A stretch of DNA of 64,000 nucleotides from Nocardia mikamii NBRC 108933. GTDB taxonomy: Bacteria > Actinomycetota > Actinomycetes > Mycobacteriales > Mycobacteriaceae. The translations under genes were made by a program, and so were the position numbers. Positions 34,484 to 44,732 of this stretch are shown here, piece by piece; the first letter of the stretch is position 1; the number at the start of each line of letters is the position of its first letter. A model generated the notes under the pieces. That model saw nothing but the letters and a program-made list of their open reading frames with translations, made no database searches and was not told the DNA's origin. The stretch lies in NCBI RefSeq assembly GCF_001613505.1, contig NZ_BDCM01000003.1, positions 248,001 to 312,000 on the forward strand, read 5' to 3'.

Positions 34484-36106
34484 TCAGGGGCGGCTCAGCG
34501 CGCTCGCGTTGGCGTTCTCGCCCAGCAGTTCCGATTCCGGCTTGCCGGAAAGGATCCCCTCGAGGACGTTCTTGCCCACGGCGGCCTCGTCGGGCAGCGG
34601 GATCGGGTATTTGCCGTCGAAGCAAGCGCAGCACAGCCGGGTGCGCGGCTGCTCGGTGGCCGCGATCATGCCCTCGAGCGAGATATAGCCGAGGCTGTCG
34701 GCGCCGATGGAACGGCGCACGCTCTCGACCATCGCCGCTTCCGAATCCTGCGACCCCCCAGCCAGTTCCGGTCCGGCGCCGTTGGCGATCAACTCTGCCG
34801 GCGAGGCGAAGTCGATGCCGTAGAAGCAGGGCCATTTGACCGGCGGTGAGGCGATGCGCACGTGGATCTCCAGCGCCCCGGCCTCGCGCAGCATCCGGAT
34901 CAGGGCGCGCTGGGTATTGCCGCGGACGATCGAGTCGTCGACCACGATCAACCGCTTCCCGCGAATCACCTCGCGCAACGGGTTGAGCTTGAGCCGGATA
35001 CCGAGCTGGCGGATGGTCTGGCTGGGCTGGATGAAGGTACGGCCCACGTAGGCGTTCTTCATCAGTCCCTGGCCGTAGGGCACACCGGATCCCTGGGCGT
35101 AGCCCACCGCGGCGGGCGTACCGGATTCCGGCACCGGGATCACGAGATCGGCGTCGACGGGATGTTCGGCGGCCAGCCGGCGGCCGATGTCGACCCGGGT
35201 GGCGTGCACCGAGCGACCGGCGATCGTCGAATCCGGCCGGGCCAGGTAGACGTATTCGAAAACACAGCCCTTCGGTTCGGGATTGGCGAACCGCAGCGAA
35301 CGCACCCCGTCCGCGTCGATCGCCAGCAGTTCGCCCGGCTCGATCTCGCGGACGAACGAAGCGCCCACGATATCGAGCGCGGCGGTCTCGCTGGCAACCA
35401 CCCAGCCGCGGTCGAGGCGGCCCAGGCACAGCGGCCGCACACCCTGCGGGTCTCGCGCCGCGTAGAGGGTGTGCTCGTCCATGAAGGTCAGGCAGAAGGC
35501 GCCGCGCAGCGTGGGCAGCAACTCCATGGCCGCCTGCTCGATGCTCTTGTCGGCCGCGGCATGGGCCAGCAGCGCGGTCATCACATCCGAATCCGAGGTG
35601 GCGGTGATCGAGCTTCCCGGCAGGCGGCCGTTGATCAGACCCAATTCCCGGGCCCGGGTCGCCAATTCGGCGGTGTTGACCAGATTTCCGTTGTGTCCCA
35701 ACGCGAGTCCGGTGCCGACCGCAGTGGTCCGGAAGATCGGCTGCGCGTTCTCCCAGATGGTGGAACCGGTGGTCGAGTACCGGCAGTGCCCGATGGCGAT
35801 ATGCCCGGGCATCGCCGCCAGCGTCTGCTCGTCGAAGACCTGCGAAACCAGGCCGAGGTCTTTGAACACCAGCACCTGCGAACCGTCGGCGACCGCGATA
35901 CCGGCGGCCTCCTGTCCACGGTGCTGCAAGGCATAGAGGCCGTAATACGTGAGCTTGGCCACGTCCTCGCCCGGAGCCCAGACGCCGAAGACGCCACACT
36001 CCTCGCGGGGCTCGTTCTCAGGCTCGTCGACTGCGGAGGTGTTGTCGACTGCGGAGGTGTTTCGGCCTGCGGCGGTCTTCGGGGTAGACAGATCGGCGTG
36101 GGTCAC
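34484..36106 (-). CDS. purF: Amidophosphoribosyltransferase PurF
   Basis: The first committed step of purine synthesis, making phosphoribosylamine from PRPP and glutamine. 540 residues. The N-terminal Ntn glutaminase domain starts at the catalytic Cys of EECGVFGVWAP after a propeptide of about 35 residues. The C-terminal PRTase has the PRPP loop VVDDSIVRGNTQRAL. Late Cys residues (RTRLCCACFDG) fit the Fe-S type. GTG 36106 follows AGGGAG; longer starts to 36172 are rejected. The propeptide carries a duplicated six-residue unit (NTSAVD-type). Confidence 0.95.
   Translation of the reverse strand: MTHADLSTPKTAAGRNTSAVDNTSAVDEPENEPREECGVFGVWAPGEDVAKLTYYGLYALQHRGQEAAGIAVADGSQVLVFKDLGLVSQVFDEQTLAAMPGHIAIGHCRYSTTGSTIWENAQPIFRTTAVGTGLALGHNGNLVNTAELATRARELGLINGRLPGSSITATSDSDVMTALLAHAAADKSIEQAAMELLPTLRGAFCLTFMDEHTLYAARDPQGVRPLCLGRLDRGWVVASETAALDIVGASFVREIEPGELLAIDADGVRSLRFANPEPKGCVFEYVYLARPDSTIAGRSVHATRVDIGRRLAAEHPVDADLVIPVPESGTPAAVGYAQGSGVPYGQGLMKNAYVGRTFIQPSQTIRQLGIRLKLNPLREVIRGKRLIVVDDSIVRGNTQRALIRMLREAGALEIHVRIASPPVKWPCFYGIDFASPAELIANGAGPELAGGSQDSEAAMVESVRRSIGADSLGYISLEGMIAATEQPRTRLCCACFDGKYPIPLPDEAAVGKNVLEGILSGKPESELLGENANASALSRP
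36025..36060 (-). repeat. Perfect 18-bp tandem duplication in the PurF propeptide
   Basis: GTCGACTGCGGAGGTGTT occurs twice in a row (36025-36042 and 36043-36060, + strand). It adds six residues to the segment removed on maturation, so it should be harmless. Confidence 0.9.
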
Positions 36107-36218
36107 CGTTTGCTCCCTGTTAGTCGGGCGGGGGGCACTCATCATTCTACGGGTCATCCGCGCGAAACCCACGTCCGGATCCGCCGGGTGGCGAGCTGTT
36201 TGCTGCTACGGTTCGACC

Positions 36219-37559
36219 GTGGCGAGCACCGACACCGCACTACAAAGTCGAAATCTGCGGCGGCTGATTCCGTTTCGATGGATGTTCCCTGTGGCGGTCC
36301 TCTCAGTGGTGGCAGCGTTGCTGGGCCTGCTGTATCTCGACTATGTCGTCGATCCGCAGCGGAATCTGCACGACTTCCCGATCGCCCTGGTCAACCAGGA
36401 CGTGGGTGACACGCTCGGCGCACCCGGCCAGGAAAAACGCGTGAACTTCGGCGACCAGGTCGCCGACGGGCTGCGTGCCGCCGTGCCCGCCGATCAGATC
36501 GATCTGCGCGTACTCGGGCTGCCGGAGGCCCAGCAGCAGATGCAGAACGGCCAGGTCTACGGCGCGGTCGTCATTCCGAGCGATTTCAGCAAGCGGCTGG
36601 GGATCCTGGGTGTGGGCAGTGTCATACCCGGCGATATCGAGCGTCCGATCATCACCCTGATGACCAATCCGCGGTCGGGCACCTACGCGACCCAGATCGT
36701 GGTGCGTTTCGGTAATCAGGCGCTGCCACAGATCAACGACAAGGTGGGTCAGCAGCTCGTCGAGCAGGTGCGGGCTCAGCTCACCCCGGCGCCGGGCGGC
36801 CCGCCTGCTCCCGAACTGTCCGGCGCGACCCGCCTCACGCTGGCGCAGCCGCTGGAGATCCTGGTGCAGGAGTTCCATCCCCTGCCGGGCGGATCCGGCC
36901 AGGGGCTGACCGCCTTCTTCTACGCCCTGCTGTTGCTGATGGCCGGCATGCTCGGCGCGATGATCGTGCACACGATGATCGACTCGGCCCTCGGCTTCGT
37001 GCCGACCGAATACGGGCCGTGGTACGTGCACTATCCCGCCACACCGGTCTCCAGACTCCGCACGCTGTTGATCAAGTGGGCGGTCATGGCGGTCGCCGCG
37101 GTGGTGGTCTCCGCGATTCTGCTCGGTATCGGCGCGGCACTGGGAATGCCTCTGGACAATCCACTGGGCCTGTATCTCTACGGCGTGCTCGCGATCATCG
37201 CAGTCGGATTCACCGGTATCTCCATCCTGGCCGCGATCGGCTCGGCCGGTCTGCTGGTCAACATGATCCTGTTCATCGTGCTGGGGCTGCCGTCGTCGGG
37301 CGGCACGGTGCCGATCGAGGCGACGCCGAAGTATCTCGGCTGGCTGGCCACGTTCGAACCCATGCATCAGGTCTTCCTGGCGGTGCGTTCGCTGCTGTAT
37401 TTCGACGGCAACGGCGCGGCCGGTTTCACCCGCGGATTCTGGATGACTGTGCTCGGCCTCGGGATCGGTCTGGCGCTCGGGTTGATCGTGACGCGTTTCT
37501 ACGACCGAAAAGGGCTGGAGCGCAAGCCGATCAACCGCACCGAGCCCGCCCCGGCCTAG
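36219..37559 (+). CDS. DUF3533 / YhgE-Pip-like membrane protein
   Basis: 446 residues: an N-terminal helix (about 20-42), a large extracytoplasmic domain with FPIALVNQDVGDTLGAPG and GAVVIPSDFSKRLGILG, and five to six C-terminal helices from about residue 225. The architecture matches ABC-2-type or SNG1/YhgE proteins, which in some systems export hydrophobic compounds. No ATPase lies nearby. GTG 36219 is selected; the frame stays open far upstream through the divergent purF gene. The function is not known. Confidence 0.82.
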   Translation: MASTDTALQSRNLRRLIPFRWMFPVAVLSVVAALLGLLYLDYVVDPQRNLHDFPIALVNQDVGDTLGAPGQEKRVNFGDQVADGLRAAVPADQIDLRVLGLPEAQQQMQNGQVYGAVVIPSDFSKRLGILGVGSVIPGDIERPIITLMTNPRSGTYATQIVVRFGNQALPQINDKVGQQLVEQVRAQLTPAPGGPPAPELSGATRLTLAQPLEILVQEFHPLPGGSGQGLTAFFYALLLLMAGMLGAMIVHTMIDSALGFVPTEYGPWYVHYPATPVSRLRTLLIKWAVMAVAAVVVSAILLGIGAALGMPLDNPLGLYLYGVLAIIAVGFTGISILAAIGSAGLLVNMILFIVLGLPSSGGTVPIEATPKYLGWLATFEPMHQVFLAVRSLLYFDGNGAAGFTRGFWMTVLGLGIGLALGLIVTRFYDRKGLERKPINRTEPAPA

Positions 37560-37577
37560 TTCACCGAGCCCCCGGAT

Positions 37578-38057
37578 TCACAGCGCCACCAGCGGCAGCC
37601 AGCGGGCCAACTCCCCCGCCCGGATTCCGGACGCGCTCAACGCGCCCGTCTCCACCGCGGTGTCGAAATCGAGCAGTCCCGTCGCGAGCAACAGCCACGT
37701 CCGCGCGTCGGTCTCCACCACGTTCGGCGGCGTGCCCCGGGTGTGCCGCGGACCCTCGATGCACTGCACCGCCACGAAGGGCGGTACCCGCACCTCCACC
37801 GAGGCGCCCGGCGCCGCCGCGGCCAGACTCCGCGCGGTCCCGCGCACGGCCGCCGCCAGCTCGGACCGCCCCGGCTGTGCCGCCGACTCGTCGCGCAGCC
37901 ACGCACCGACCGCGGCCACCGAATCACGCACCTGAGCAGGGTCCACAGCCGAATGTCGCGCCATTCCACCGAGGGTAGCGAGCCGCTCGGACATATCGCG
38001 CAGGTGGCGGCACGCGGCATCCGGGCCCGCCGGCACCTGGACGGTGAGGACGCGCAC
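37578..38057 (-). CDS. Bacterial sterol-carrier-family protein
   Basis: 159 residues resembling mycobacterial Rv0807, a protein with a C-terminal SCP-like domain (TRGTPPNVVETDARTWLLLA, then ASGIRAGELARWLPL). It is likely to bind a hydrophobic ligand, but the target is unknown. GTG 38057 directly abuts the TAG stop of the CPBP gene, so the two are coupled. In mycobacteria the gene sits next to purF; here the DUF3533 gene separates them. Confidence 0.8.
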   Translation of the reverse strand: MRVLTVQVPAGPDAACRHLRDMSERLATLGGMARHSAVDPAQVRDSVAAVGAWLRDESAAQPGRSELAAAVRGTARSLAAAAPGASVEVRVPPFVAVQCIEGPRHTRGTPPNVVETDARTWLLLATGLLDFDTAVETGALSASGIRAGELARWLPLVAL

Positions 38058-38714
38058 CTAGCGGTGAGACGGACTCCGGCCGCGCAGCCGGGCGGCCGCG
38101 GACGGGGCCAGGGCGCCTCCGGCATTGAGGGCGAGGTGCGCGAGCGCCGGCGCCGTCGCACTACCGGTGCGGCGTCGAAGCCACGAGAAGAGCAGGCCAC
38201 CGGCGCCGGTGACGGCGACGGTGGCCGCGACATCGTCGCCCGCCGAGCGCGCCGGATGAATGTGCCAGAGACCGAATATCAGTGCGCCGCAATGCCTTCG
38301 CACGGGCCCCGCATCCTCCAACAGCCGATCCAGCGTGCCCCGGAAGATCAGTTCCTCGCTGTAGACGGTGCCCACCGGAATGTGGAGGCCGACCCATTCG
38401 GCCGTACTCACCTCCGGCTCGCGATCGGCGACCGCCGCTATCCGATCACGGATTCCCGGCACGGCGAGGCCCACGCCGTACGCAGCACCGACAGCACCGA
38501 ATACGACTGCGCCCCAGGTGAATCCGCGCCGGGAGAGCCACTCCGGCCTACCACCGAAGACAGCGGCGTATCCGGTCGCGAACGCGGCGTTGGCGAGTGT
38601 GCGACCTCGTATGCCCGCCCCCAGCCGCGGCAACACGAGATTGCTCCACATCAGGGCGACGCAGGCTGCCGGAAGAGCGCGTACCGCGCCTCGGCGACTC
38701 ATCTCGACCCGCAC
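38058..38714 (-). CDS. CPBP family intramembrane metalloprotease
   Basis: 218 residues, with at least six hydrophobic segments. The Abi/CPBP signature is complete: EELIFRG (EExxxR, about 120-126), FGLWHIHP with the second-motif His, and HLALNAGG. The family includes CAAX-type peptidases and bacteriocin self-immunity proteins. GTG 38714 or ATG 38702 may be the start. The gene lies between an alpha/beta-hydrolase gene and the sterol-carrier gene on the - strand, probably in one transcript. Confidence 0.88.
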   Translation of the reverse strand: MRVEMSRRGAVRALPAACVALMWSNLVLPRLGAGIRGRTLANAAFATGYAAVFGGRPEWLSRRGFTWGAVVFGAVGAAYGVGLAVPGIRDRIAAVADREPEVSTAEWVGLHIPVGTVYSEELIFRGTLDRLLEDAGPVRRHCGALIFGLWHIHPARSAGDDVAATVAVTGAGGLLFSWLRRRTGSATAPALAHLALNAGGALAPSAAARLRGRSPSHR

Positions 38715-38760
38715 CGTGCGAAGTGCGCGTTCTCCGCCGTGGCGGCGGCGATCCCGCCGC

Positions 38761-40518
38761 TCATTTCACCACGCGTTCGAATGCCTCGGACAGTTCGAGC
38801 TGAGTCCGAATGTTCTCCTGCAGTTGAGAATTCCACTCCGGCGGTGGCAGCACGGCCGCCCAGCCGTCGAGGACCAGGGTGCCGTAGTTGTGGCCGTGCC
38901 CGTCGCTGACGCCCTGGGCGTTGGTCAGGTCGGCGGCGACCTGCCAGAAGGTGACCAGCGGCCACCAGCGCATCTGCGTGGACACGTCGGAGCCGCGCGG
39001 TTCGGAGAGCCAATCCGGTTGGGAGAAGATCAGATCCGGCGACCACCAGACGATCGGGTCGGAGGGGTGTTGCAGATAGGCGATGCGCGGATGCCGCCAT
39101 TCCGGTGACGGTTTCGCCAGATCCGGTGCGCCGGAGGCGAATCGGACCACGAGACCGTCGGCGTAGATCGGCTCCACCTCGCGGGTGCCGGGATCGCGGC
39201 GCTCGACGAACTGCTTCCACAGCCGATTCGAATTCGGCGGCCCCACCCACAGCGCGCCGTCCACCTTGGTGCGCAGATCGGCCAGCCCGTCGAAGGCCGC
39301 CTCAGACCCCTGCGAACCCAGGCTCTCCCCGTAGACCAACAGTTTCGGCCGCGACTGCGGCGGCCGCGCCGACCAGGCGGCATAGACCGCGTCGAACATC
39401 TTCTTCCCCGCCACCGCGACCTTCTCCCGGTCCGCGAGGAACGACAGCACGCTGGGCAGGTAGGAATACTGCGAGGCCAGGATCGCGGTGTCGCCGCCGT
39501 ACATGTACTCGAGCGCACCGGCGGACGTCGAGTTCACCCATCCGGTTCCGGTGGTGGTGACGATGACCAGCACCTTGCGGTCGAAGGCGTGGGTGCGTTC
39601 CAGTTCGGCGACCGCCAGCTGCTCCTGGGTCCGCCCCTCGCCCGCCGAGCCGAGGCCGACGTAGACCCGGACCGGTTCGCGCGCGGGCTTACCCGTCACC
39701 GCGCCGATCCGGAAGGCATCGGGTCCGTGGGAGACGAACCATCGCCCCTCCGAACCGAGCGTGTCCCATCCGGCCAGGGAGGCGGGGCTGCCGGAGCGCT
39801 CGGGTGCGGTCGGCTGCACCGCGTACGGCGTCATCTTGTCGTTGCGCACGCTGAACGCCGAGTTGGCGACGGTGAAGAACGCCTCCGACAGCACACCGTT
39901 GAACAGCAGCACCGCCACCACGGCCAGCACGATCGCGCCGGCGCTGGGCGCCAGCTGCGGCGGCACCCGCACCCAGCGGCTGAGCAGACGGGCGAAGAAC
40001 CGCACGATCCACCGCACCGTCCGGTAGATCGCCACCACCAGCGCGGCCACCGCGACGCTGAGTCCACCGGTGCGCAGGTAGGCGGCGCGCGTGGTGCCTT
40101 CCATATCCATCAGGCCGTAGATCTGCCGTTGCCAGTCGGCGGAGAGGACGAGCATGTAGATCGCGGTGAGCAGGCAGATCGTCAGGATCGTCACCTTCAC
40201 CGCGTAGCGAATCCGCAGCGACGGTGCGCGAAAACGCAAGCGCGGCCGGATCAGTCTGCGAAAACCCCACTCCAGCAGGCAGCCCACGCCGTAACCGATG
40301 GCGGCATTCAAACCGCTGATCAGACCTTGGAACAACCAGTCGCGCGGCAGCAGTGACGGCGTCACCGACCAGGCGAAAAACACTGTCGCGGTAACAAGTC
40401 CGACGTAATTGAGCGCGATGATGTCGTCCTCGAGCCGCCGCAGCAGCAGCAGGCCTCGCCGATAGACCACAACGCCGCGCGTACGCAGCGTTGTGAGAGT
40501 CTCGGCGGTATCGAGCAC
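38761..40518 (-). CDS. Membrane-embedded alpha/beta hydrolase (Abhydrolase_9 type)
   Basis: 585 residues. Four to five membrane helices occupy the first about 230 residues, followed by an extracytoplasmic alpha/beta hydrolase. Its nucleophile segment is VYGESLGSQGSEAAF, the acid segment YLQHPSDPIVWW, and the catalytic His lies in GHGHNYG near the C-terminus. Such proteins are widespread in actinobacteria and their substrate is unknown; a cell-envelope lipid is a reasonable guess. GTG 40518 follows CATACT by 6 bases and seems leaderless. Confidence 0.85.
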   Translation of the reverse strand: MLDTAETLTTLRTRGVVVYRRGLLLLRRLEDDIIALNYVGLVTATVFFAWSVTPSLLPRDWLFQGLISGLNAAIGYGVGCLLEWGFRRLIRPRLRFRAPSLRIRYAVKVTILTICLLTAIYMLVLSADWQRQIYGLMDMEGTTRAAYLRTGGLSVAVAALVVAIYRTVRWIVRFFARLLSRWVRVPPQLAPSAGAIVLAVVAVLLFNGVLSEAFFTVANSAFSVRNDKMTPYAVQPTAPERSGSPASLAGWDTLGSEGRWFVSHGPDAFRIGAVTGKPAREPVRVYVGLGSAGEGRTQEQLAVAELERTHAFDRKVLVIVTTTGTGWVNSTSAGALEYMYGGDTAILASQYSYLPSVLSFLADREKVAVAGKKMFDAVYAAWSARPPQSRPKLLVYGESLGSQGSEAAFDGLADLRTKVDGALWVGPPNSNRLWKQFVERRDPGTREVEPIYADGLVVRFASGAPDLAKPSPEWRHPRIAYLQHPSDPIVWWSPDLIFSQPDWLSEPRGSDVSTQMRWWPLVTFWQVAADLTNAQGVSDGHGHNYGTLVLDGWAAVLPPPEWNSQLQENIRTQLELSEAFERVVK

Positions 40519-40657
40519 CCGTCAAGTATGGCGGTCGGTGTGCCGAAATCGGGGACCTGGCCACGTGAGGCAAACAACTGCTACAACGGGAATTACCCGG
40601 GGTACTCGAGTAGTTCTACGCACGATCCCCGCGGCCCGGGACCGCAGACTCGAGGGT

Positions 40658-40846
40658 ATGAGCACTCCCACCCAGCAGAGGAGCAGCCCCGCGCGGTTTC
40701 CTGTTGATGACCACGCTGTTCATAGTGTCGAGCGCGTTCACCCTCGCCAAGGTGATCCGCGACCAGAATCCGTCCGCGCGCACCAGCGCATCGACGAGGC
40801 CCGCGTGGAAAAGCTGATGGCCGAGCATGATCCGTTCCGGATGTGA
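40658..40846 (+). pseudogene. Decayed YiaA/YiaB-type membrane protein gene
   Basis: The first codons give MSTPTQQRSSPA and the last give RIDEARVEKLMAEHDPFRM in one frame. Both ends are typical of actinobacterial YiaA/YiaB proteins of about 95 residues. The family's second membrane helix is found in a different frame (RGFLLMTTLFIVSSAFTLAK, then VIRDQ, about 40692-40766). The first helix is missing altogether. At least one internal deletion and two frame changes are needed to explain this, so the gene is dead or makes a 62-residue non-membrane product. Confidence 0.8.
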
Positions 40847-40882
40847 GCGGACCGCGGCGCCGGCAGCGTCCGATGGCACCCT

Positions 40883-40927
40883 GCGCGGCTCCCTCCGTGG
40901 TTACGCGCACTGCCGCCTCCGGTCGCG
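40883..40927 (-). repeat. Intergenic repeat, copy A
   Basis: Contains both conserved blocks of a three-copy family: CCTCCGTGGTTACGC and, 3 bases later, CTGCCGCCTCCGG. It lies about 55 bases past the purL stop codon. Confidence 0.8.
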
Positions 40928-40980
40928 TCACTCCGGGTGCGGCCGCGGTCCCGGTCATCGCGGGCTCGGGGCGCCGCGGG

Positions 40981-43275
40981 TCACTTCGCGGTGGCGCCGA
41001 ACAGCGCGGGCAGCGTGCCCTCGTGGGCGGTGCGCAGCTCGTCCATCGTGATCGAGAACTGGCCCTGCACCTCGACCGAGTCCGAGCCCTGATCCACGAC
41101 ACCGATACGCACCCATGGCAGTTCGCGCGCGGTGCACATCTTGGTGAAGCGCGTCTCCTCCGACCGCGGCACGGCGACCAGGACGCGTCCGGCCGATTCC
41201 GAGAACAGCGTGACGAACGGGTCGTCGCCCTCGGGAAGCAGGATGCGCACACCCGTTTCGCCGGCCAGCGCCCCCTCCACGACCGCCTGGGCCAGTCCGC
41301 CCTCGCTGAGATCGTGCGCGGCGCTGATCATTCCGTCGCGCGAACCGGCGGTCAGCACCTCGGCAAGCAACTGTTCGCGGGCGAAGTCCACCCGCGGCGG
41401 CACACCGCCCAGATGATCGTGCTCGACCTGCGACCAGATCGATCCGTCGAATTCGTCGCGGGTCTCGCCGAGCAGGATCAGCGTCTCACCGGGTTCGGTG
41501 CCGAATCCGGTCGGAATGCGCCGGTGCACATCGTCGATGACGCCGAGCACGCCGACCACCGGGGTCGGCAGGATCGCGGTCCGGCCGGTCTGGTTGTAGA
41601 AGCTGACGTTACCGCCGGTGACCGGAATGCCCAGGGCCACACAGCCGTCCGCGAGGCCGCGCACGGCCTGCTGGAACTGCCACATCACGCCCGGATCCTC
41701 GGGGGAACCGAAGTTGAGGCAGTTGGTGACGGCCTTCGGGGTGGCGCCGGTGCTGGCGACATTGCGGTAGGCCTCGGCCAGCGCCAGCTGCGCGCCGGTG
41801 TACGGGTCGAGTTTGGTGTAGCGGCCCGAGGCGTCGGTGGCCAGGGCGATGCCCCGGCCGGACTCCTCGTCGATGCGGATCACACCGGCGTCGGCATGTT
41901 CGGCCAGCACCGTGTTGCCGCGCACGTACCGGTCGTACTGCTCGACGATCCACTTGCGGCTGCACAGCTGCGGGCTGGAGATCAGCTTCAGCAGCGTGGC
42001 CCGCAGGTCGTCGCCGGACTTCGGCCGGTCCAGCCCGGCGGTGGTGTCGGCGACCAGTGCGTCCTGCTCCTCGGGGCGCTGCACGGGCCGCTCGTAGACG
42101 GGTCCCTCGTGCGCGACGGTGCGCGGCGGCACGTCCACCACGGTCTCGCCGTGCCAGTTCACCACCAGGCGGTCGCCGTCGGTGACCTCGCCGATCACGG
42201 TGGCCAGCACATCCCACTTGTGGCACACGGCCATGAACGCCTCGACGTTGTCCGGCGTCACCACCGCGCACATACGTTCCTGCGATTCGCTGGAGAGCAC
42301 TTCCGCCGGAGTCATATTCGCCGCGCGCAGTGGCACCCGGTCCAGATCGATGCGCATGCCGCCGTCGCCGGCCGCCGCCAATTCCGACGTCGCACAGGAC
42401 AATCCGGCGCCGCCGAGATCCTGGATACCGACCACCAGGCCGGCGTGGTACAGCTCGAGACAGCACTCGATGAGCACCTTCTCGGCGAACGGGTCACCCA
42501 CCTGCACGCTGGGCAGTTTCTTACGGCCGGAACCGGATTCGTCACCCGAGAAGGTGTCCGAGGCCAGCACCGACACACCGCCGATGCCGTCCAGGCCGGT
42601 CCGCGCGCCGAACAGCACGATCTTGTTGCCGGCGCCGGAGGCGAAGGCCAGGTGCAGATCCTCCACCCGCATCACGCCCGCGCACAGCGCGTTCACCAGC
42701 GGATTGCCCTGGTAGGAGGCGTCGAACACGGTCTCGCCGCCGACATTGGGCAGGCCGAGGGAGTTGCCGTAGCCGCCGACACCGCGCACGACACCGTCGA
42801 CCACGCGGCGGGTGTCGGGGTGGTCGGCGGCGCCGAAGCGCAGCTGGTCCATCACCGCGATCGGCCGTGCGCCCATCGCCATGATGTCGCGCACGATGCC
42901 GCCGACGCCGGTGGCCGCACCCTGATACGGCTCGACGTAGGACGGGTGGTTGTGGCTTTCCACCTTGAAGGTGACCGCCCAGCCGTCACCGATGTCCACG
43001 ACGCCCGCGTTCTCGCCGATACCGGCCAGCATGGAGGCGCGCATCTCGTCGGTGGTGGTCTGGCCGAAGTAGCGCAGATGCACCTTCGAGGATTTGTAGG
43101 AGCAGTGTTCGCTCCACATCACCGAGTACATCGCCAGCTCGGCATCGGTGGGGCGGCGGCCCAGAATGTCGCGGATGCGCGCGTATTCGTCGTCCTTGAG
43201 ACCCAGCTCCTTGTACGGCTGCGGGGTATCCGGGGTGGCTGCGGCGGCGCTGACGGTGTCGACGTGGACAGTCAC
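40981..43275 (-). CDS. purL: Phosphoribosylformylglycinamidine synthase subunit PurL
   Basis: The large ATP-binding subunit of FGAM synthase (fourth step of purine synthesis), working with PurQ and PurS encoded at 50.3-51.2 kb. 764 residues, the short PurL type. Key segments are [50 protein letters not shown] and [16 protein letters not shown] 43275 is used. Its distance from purQS is unusual, since many bacteria keep purSQL together. Confidence 0.96.
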   Translation of the reverse strand: MTVHVDTVSAAAATPDTPQPYKELGLKDDEYARIRDILGRRPTDAELAMYSVMWSEHCSYKSSKVHLRYFGQTTTDEMRASMLAGIGENAGVVDIGDGWAVTFKVESHNHPSYVEPYQGAATGVGGIVRDIMAMGARPIAVMDQLRFGAADHPDTRRVVDGVVRGVGGYGNSLGLPNVGGETVFDASYQGNPLVNALCAGVMRVEDLHLAFASGAGNKIVLFGARTGLDGIGGVSVLASDTFSGDESGSGRKKLPSVQVGDPFAEKVLIECCLELYHAGLVVGIQDLGGAGLSCATSELAAAGDGGMRIDLDRVPLRAANMTPAEVLSSESQERMCAVVTPDNVEAFMAVCHKWDVLATVIGEVTDGDRLVVNWHGETVVDVPPRTVAHEGPVYERPVQRPEEQDALVADTTAGLDRPKSGDDLRATLLKLISSPQLCSRKWIVEQYDRYVRGNTVLAEHADAGVIRIDEESGRGIALATDASGRYTKLDPYTGAQLALAEAYRNVASTGATPKAVTNCLNFGSPEDPGVMWQFQQAVRGLADGCVALGIPVTGGNVSFYNQTGRTAILPTPVVGVLGVIDDVHRRIPTGFGTEPGETLILLGETRDEFDGSIWSQVEHDHLGGVPPRVDFAREQLLAEVLTAGSRDGMISAAHDLSEGGLAQAVVEGALAGETGVRILLPEGDDPFVTLFSESAGRVLVAVPRSEETRFTKMCTARELPWVRIGVVDQGSDSVEVQGQFSITMDELRTAHEGTLPALFGATAK

Positions 43276-43423
43276 GGTGGGCTACCTAGGTCCTTTCGGC
43301 CGGGCAAACGTGCAGCTACGAGCTCCGACGCTGGAGTGAGAGACGGAATGCACGCGGATGGGGAATCCAGGCCAGTCTAATGGGTGGCAAACCCAGCCCG
43401 ACCAGGCAGCACCTGTTCACCGG

Positions 43424-43429
43424 TACGCT
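43424..43429 (+). promoter_or_regulatory. -10 box of the GT87 gene
   Basis: TACGCT ends 6 bases before GTG 43436. This supports that codon as a leaderless start rather than ATG 43358. Confidence 0.45.
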
Positions 43430-43435
43430 GAGCCG

Positions 43436-44728
43436 GTGAACGATCGATCCAGGGTCGCGGATCCGGACGAACTGCCCGCGACCACGTCGTCCGCGCGGTC
43501 GACCGGGGGGCTGACGACCCGGCAGCGAAGGCTGCTCATGATCGCGATCGCCTTGTTCGTCGTCTCGGCGATCGTCTCCTGGGCCGCCCACATCTGGACC
43601 GGCTACATCGATCTCCAGGTCTACCGCAACGGCGCGCACACGTGGCTCGACGGCGGCGACCTGTACGGGCCGATGCCCAAGGTCTACGGCATCGGGCTGC
43701 CGTTCACCTATCCGCCGCTGGCCGCGCTGTTCTTCGCCCCGCTCGCGCTGATGCCGCTCGCCGTCGCCGAATGGCTGGTGCTGCTCACCTCGATGGCGAG
43801 CCTGGCGGTCACGCTGTGGCTGGTCCTGTCCCGGGTGCGGCCGCGGATGGATCGCTCCACCCGGGTGATCCTGCTGATCGGGGCACTCGCCGTGCTCGGC
43901 CTGTCCGAACCGGTGCGCCAGACCTACAACTTCGGCCAGATCAATCTGATCTTGATGGCAGCCGTGGCGCTCGACGCGCTGGTGCGCAAACCGTTCTGGC
44001 CGCGCGGCATGCTGATCGGAATCACGGTGTCGGTGAAGCTGATTCCGGCCGGCTATCTGCTGTACTTCCTGCTGCGCCGGGACTGGCGAGCGTGCCTGAC
44101 CCTCATCGCCTCGGCGATCGGCGCGATCGCGCTGGCATTCCTGCTGTTCCCGCACGATTCCACCGAATACTGGTTCCACACACTGATCGATACCGGTCGC
44201 ATCGGGCCGCCACAGTACGCGGGCAATCAGTCGCTCAAGGGTTTCGCATTCCGCCTGGGCGTCTCCGACGCGGCCGCGACGGGGATCTGGATCGGGTTGT
44301 CGCTCATCGCGATCGGACTGGCCGCGCTCTGGATGAAGCGGCTGCTCGACGCCGGCCACCAGGTGTCCGCGCTGCTGGTCAATTCGGCCGCGGTCCTGCT
44401 CGTCTCGCCGGTCTCGTGGTCGCACCACTGGGTGTGGGTCGCCCCCGCGCTCGTGGTCGCGGGCGACCTGATCGCCCGGATGCCGGCCGCGGACGCACCG
44501 GACACACCGGGGCGCGCGGCGCGGCGGCGGATGTGGATCGCGGTCACCGCCGCGATCACCGTGCTGTTCATGGTCGGCCCGCAGTGGGTGCTGCCGCACA
44601 ACGCCGACCGCGAACTGCGCTGGGCGTGGTGGCAGCAGATCATCGGCAGCAGCTATGTGCTGGTGACCTTCGCCGCCCTGGTGATCGCGGCGATCGTCTA
44701 TCGGCCCGCGGTGTCCGATTCGGCGTGA
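43436..44728 (+). CDS. GT87 polyprenyl-phosphate-mannose mannosyltransferase-like protein
   Basis: About 430 residues of a GT-C glycosyltransferase with roughly ten membrane helices. The segment WTGYIDLQVYRNGAHTWLDG contains the early acidic residue expected for catalysis, followed by LPFTYPPLAALFFAPLALMP and YAGNQSLKGF. The DUF2029/GT87 family makes alpha-1,2-mannose branches on phosphatidylinositol mannosides or lipoarabinomannan in mycobacteria. A start at ATG 43358 would add 26 residues without membrane character. It stands alone on the + strand between purL and the aminopeptidase. Confidence 0.85.
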   Translation: MNDRSRVADPDELPATTSSARSTGGLTTRQRRLLMIAIALFVVSAIVSWAAHIWTGYIDLQVYRNGAHTWLDGGDLYGPMPKVYGIGLPFTYPPLAALFFAPLALMPLAVAEWLVLLTSMASLAVTLWLVLSRVRPRMDRSTRVILLIGALAVLGLSEPVRQTYNFGQINLILMAAVALDALVRKPFWPRGMLIGITVSVKLIPAGYLLYFLLRRDWRACLTLIASAIGAIALAFLLFPHDSTEYWFHTLIDTGRIGPPQYAGNQSLKGFAFRLGVSDAAATGIWIGLSLIAIGLAALWMKRLLDAGHQVSALLVNSAAVLLVSPVSWSHHWVWVAPALVVAGDLIARMPAADAPDTPGRAARRRMWIAVTAAITVLFMVGPQWVLPHNADRELRWAWWQQIIGSSYVLVTFAALVIAAIVYRPAVSDSA

Positions 44729-44732
44729 GCGA

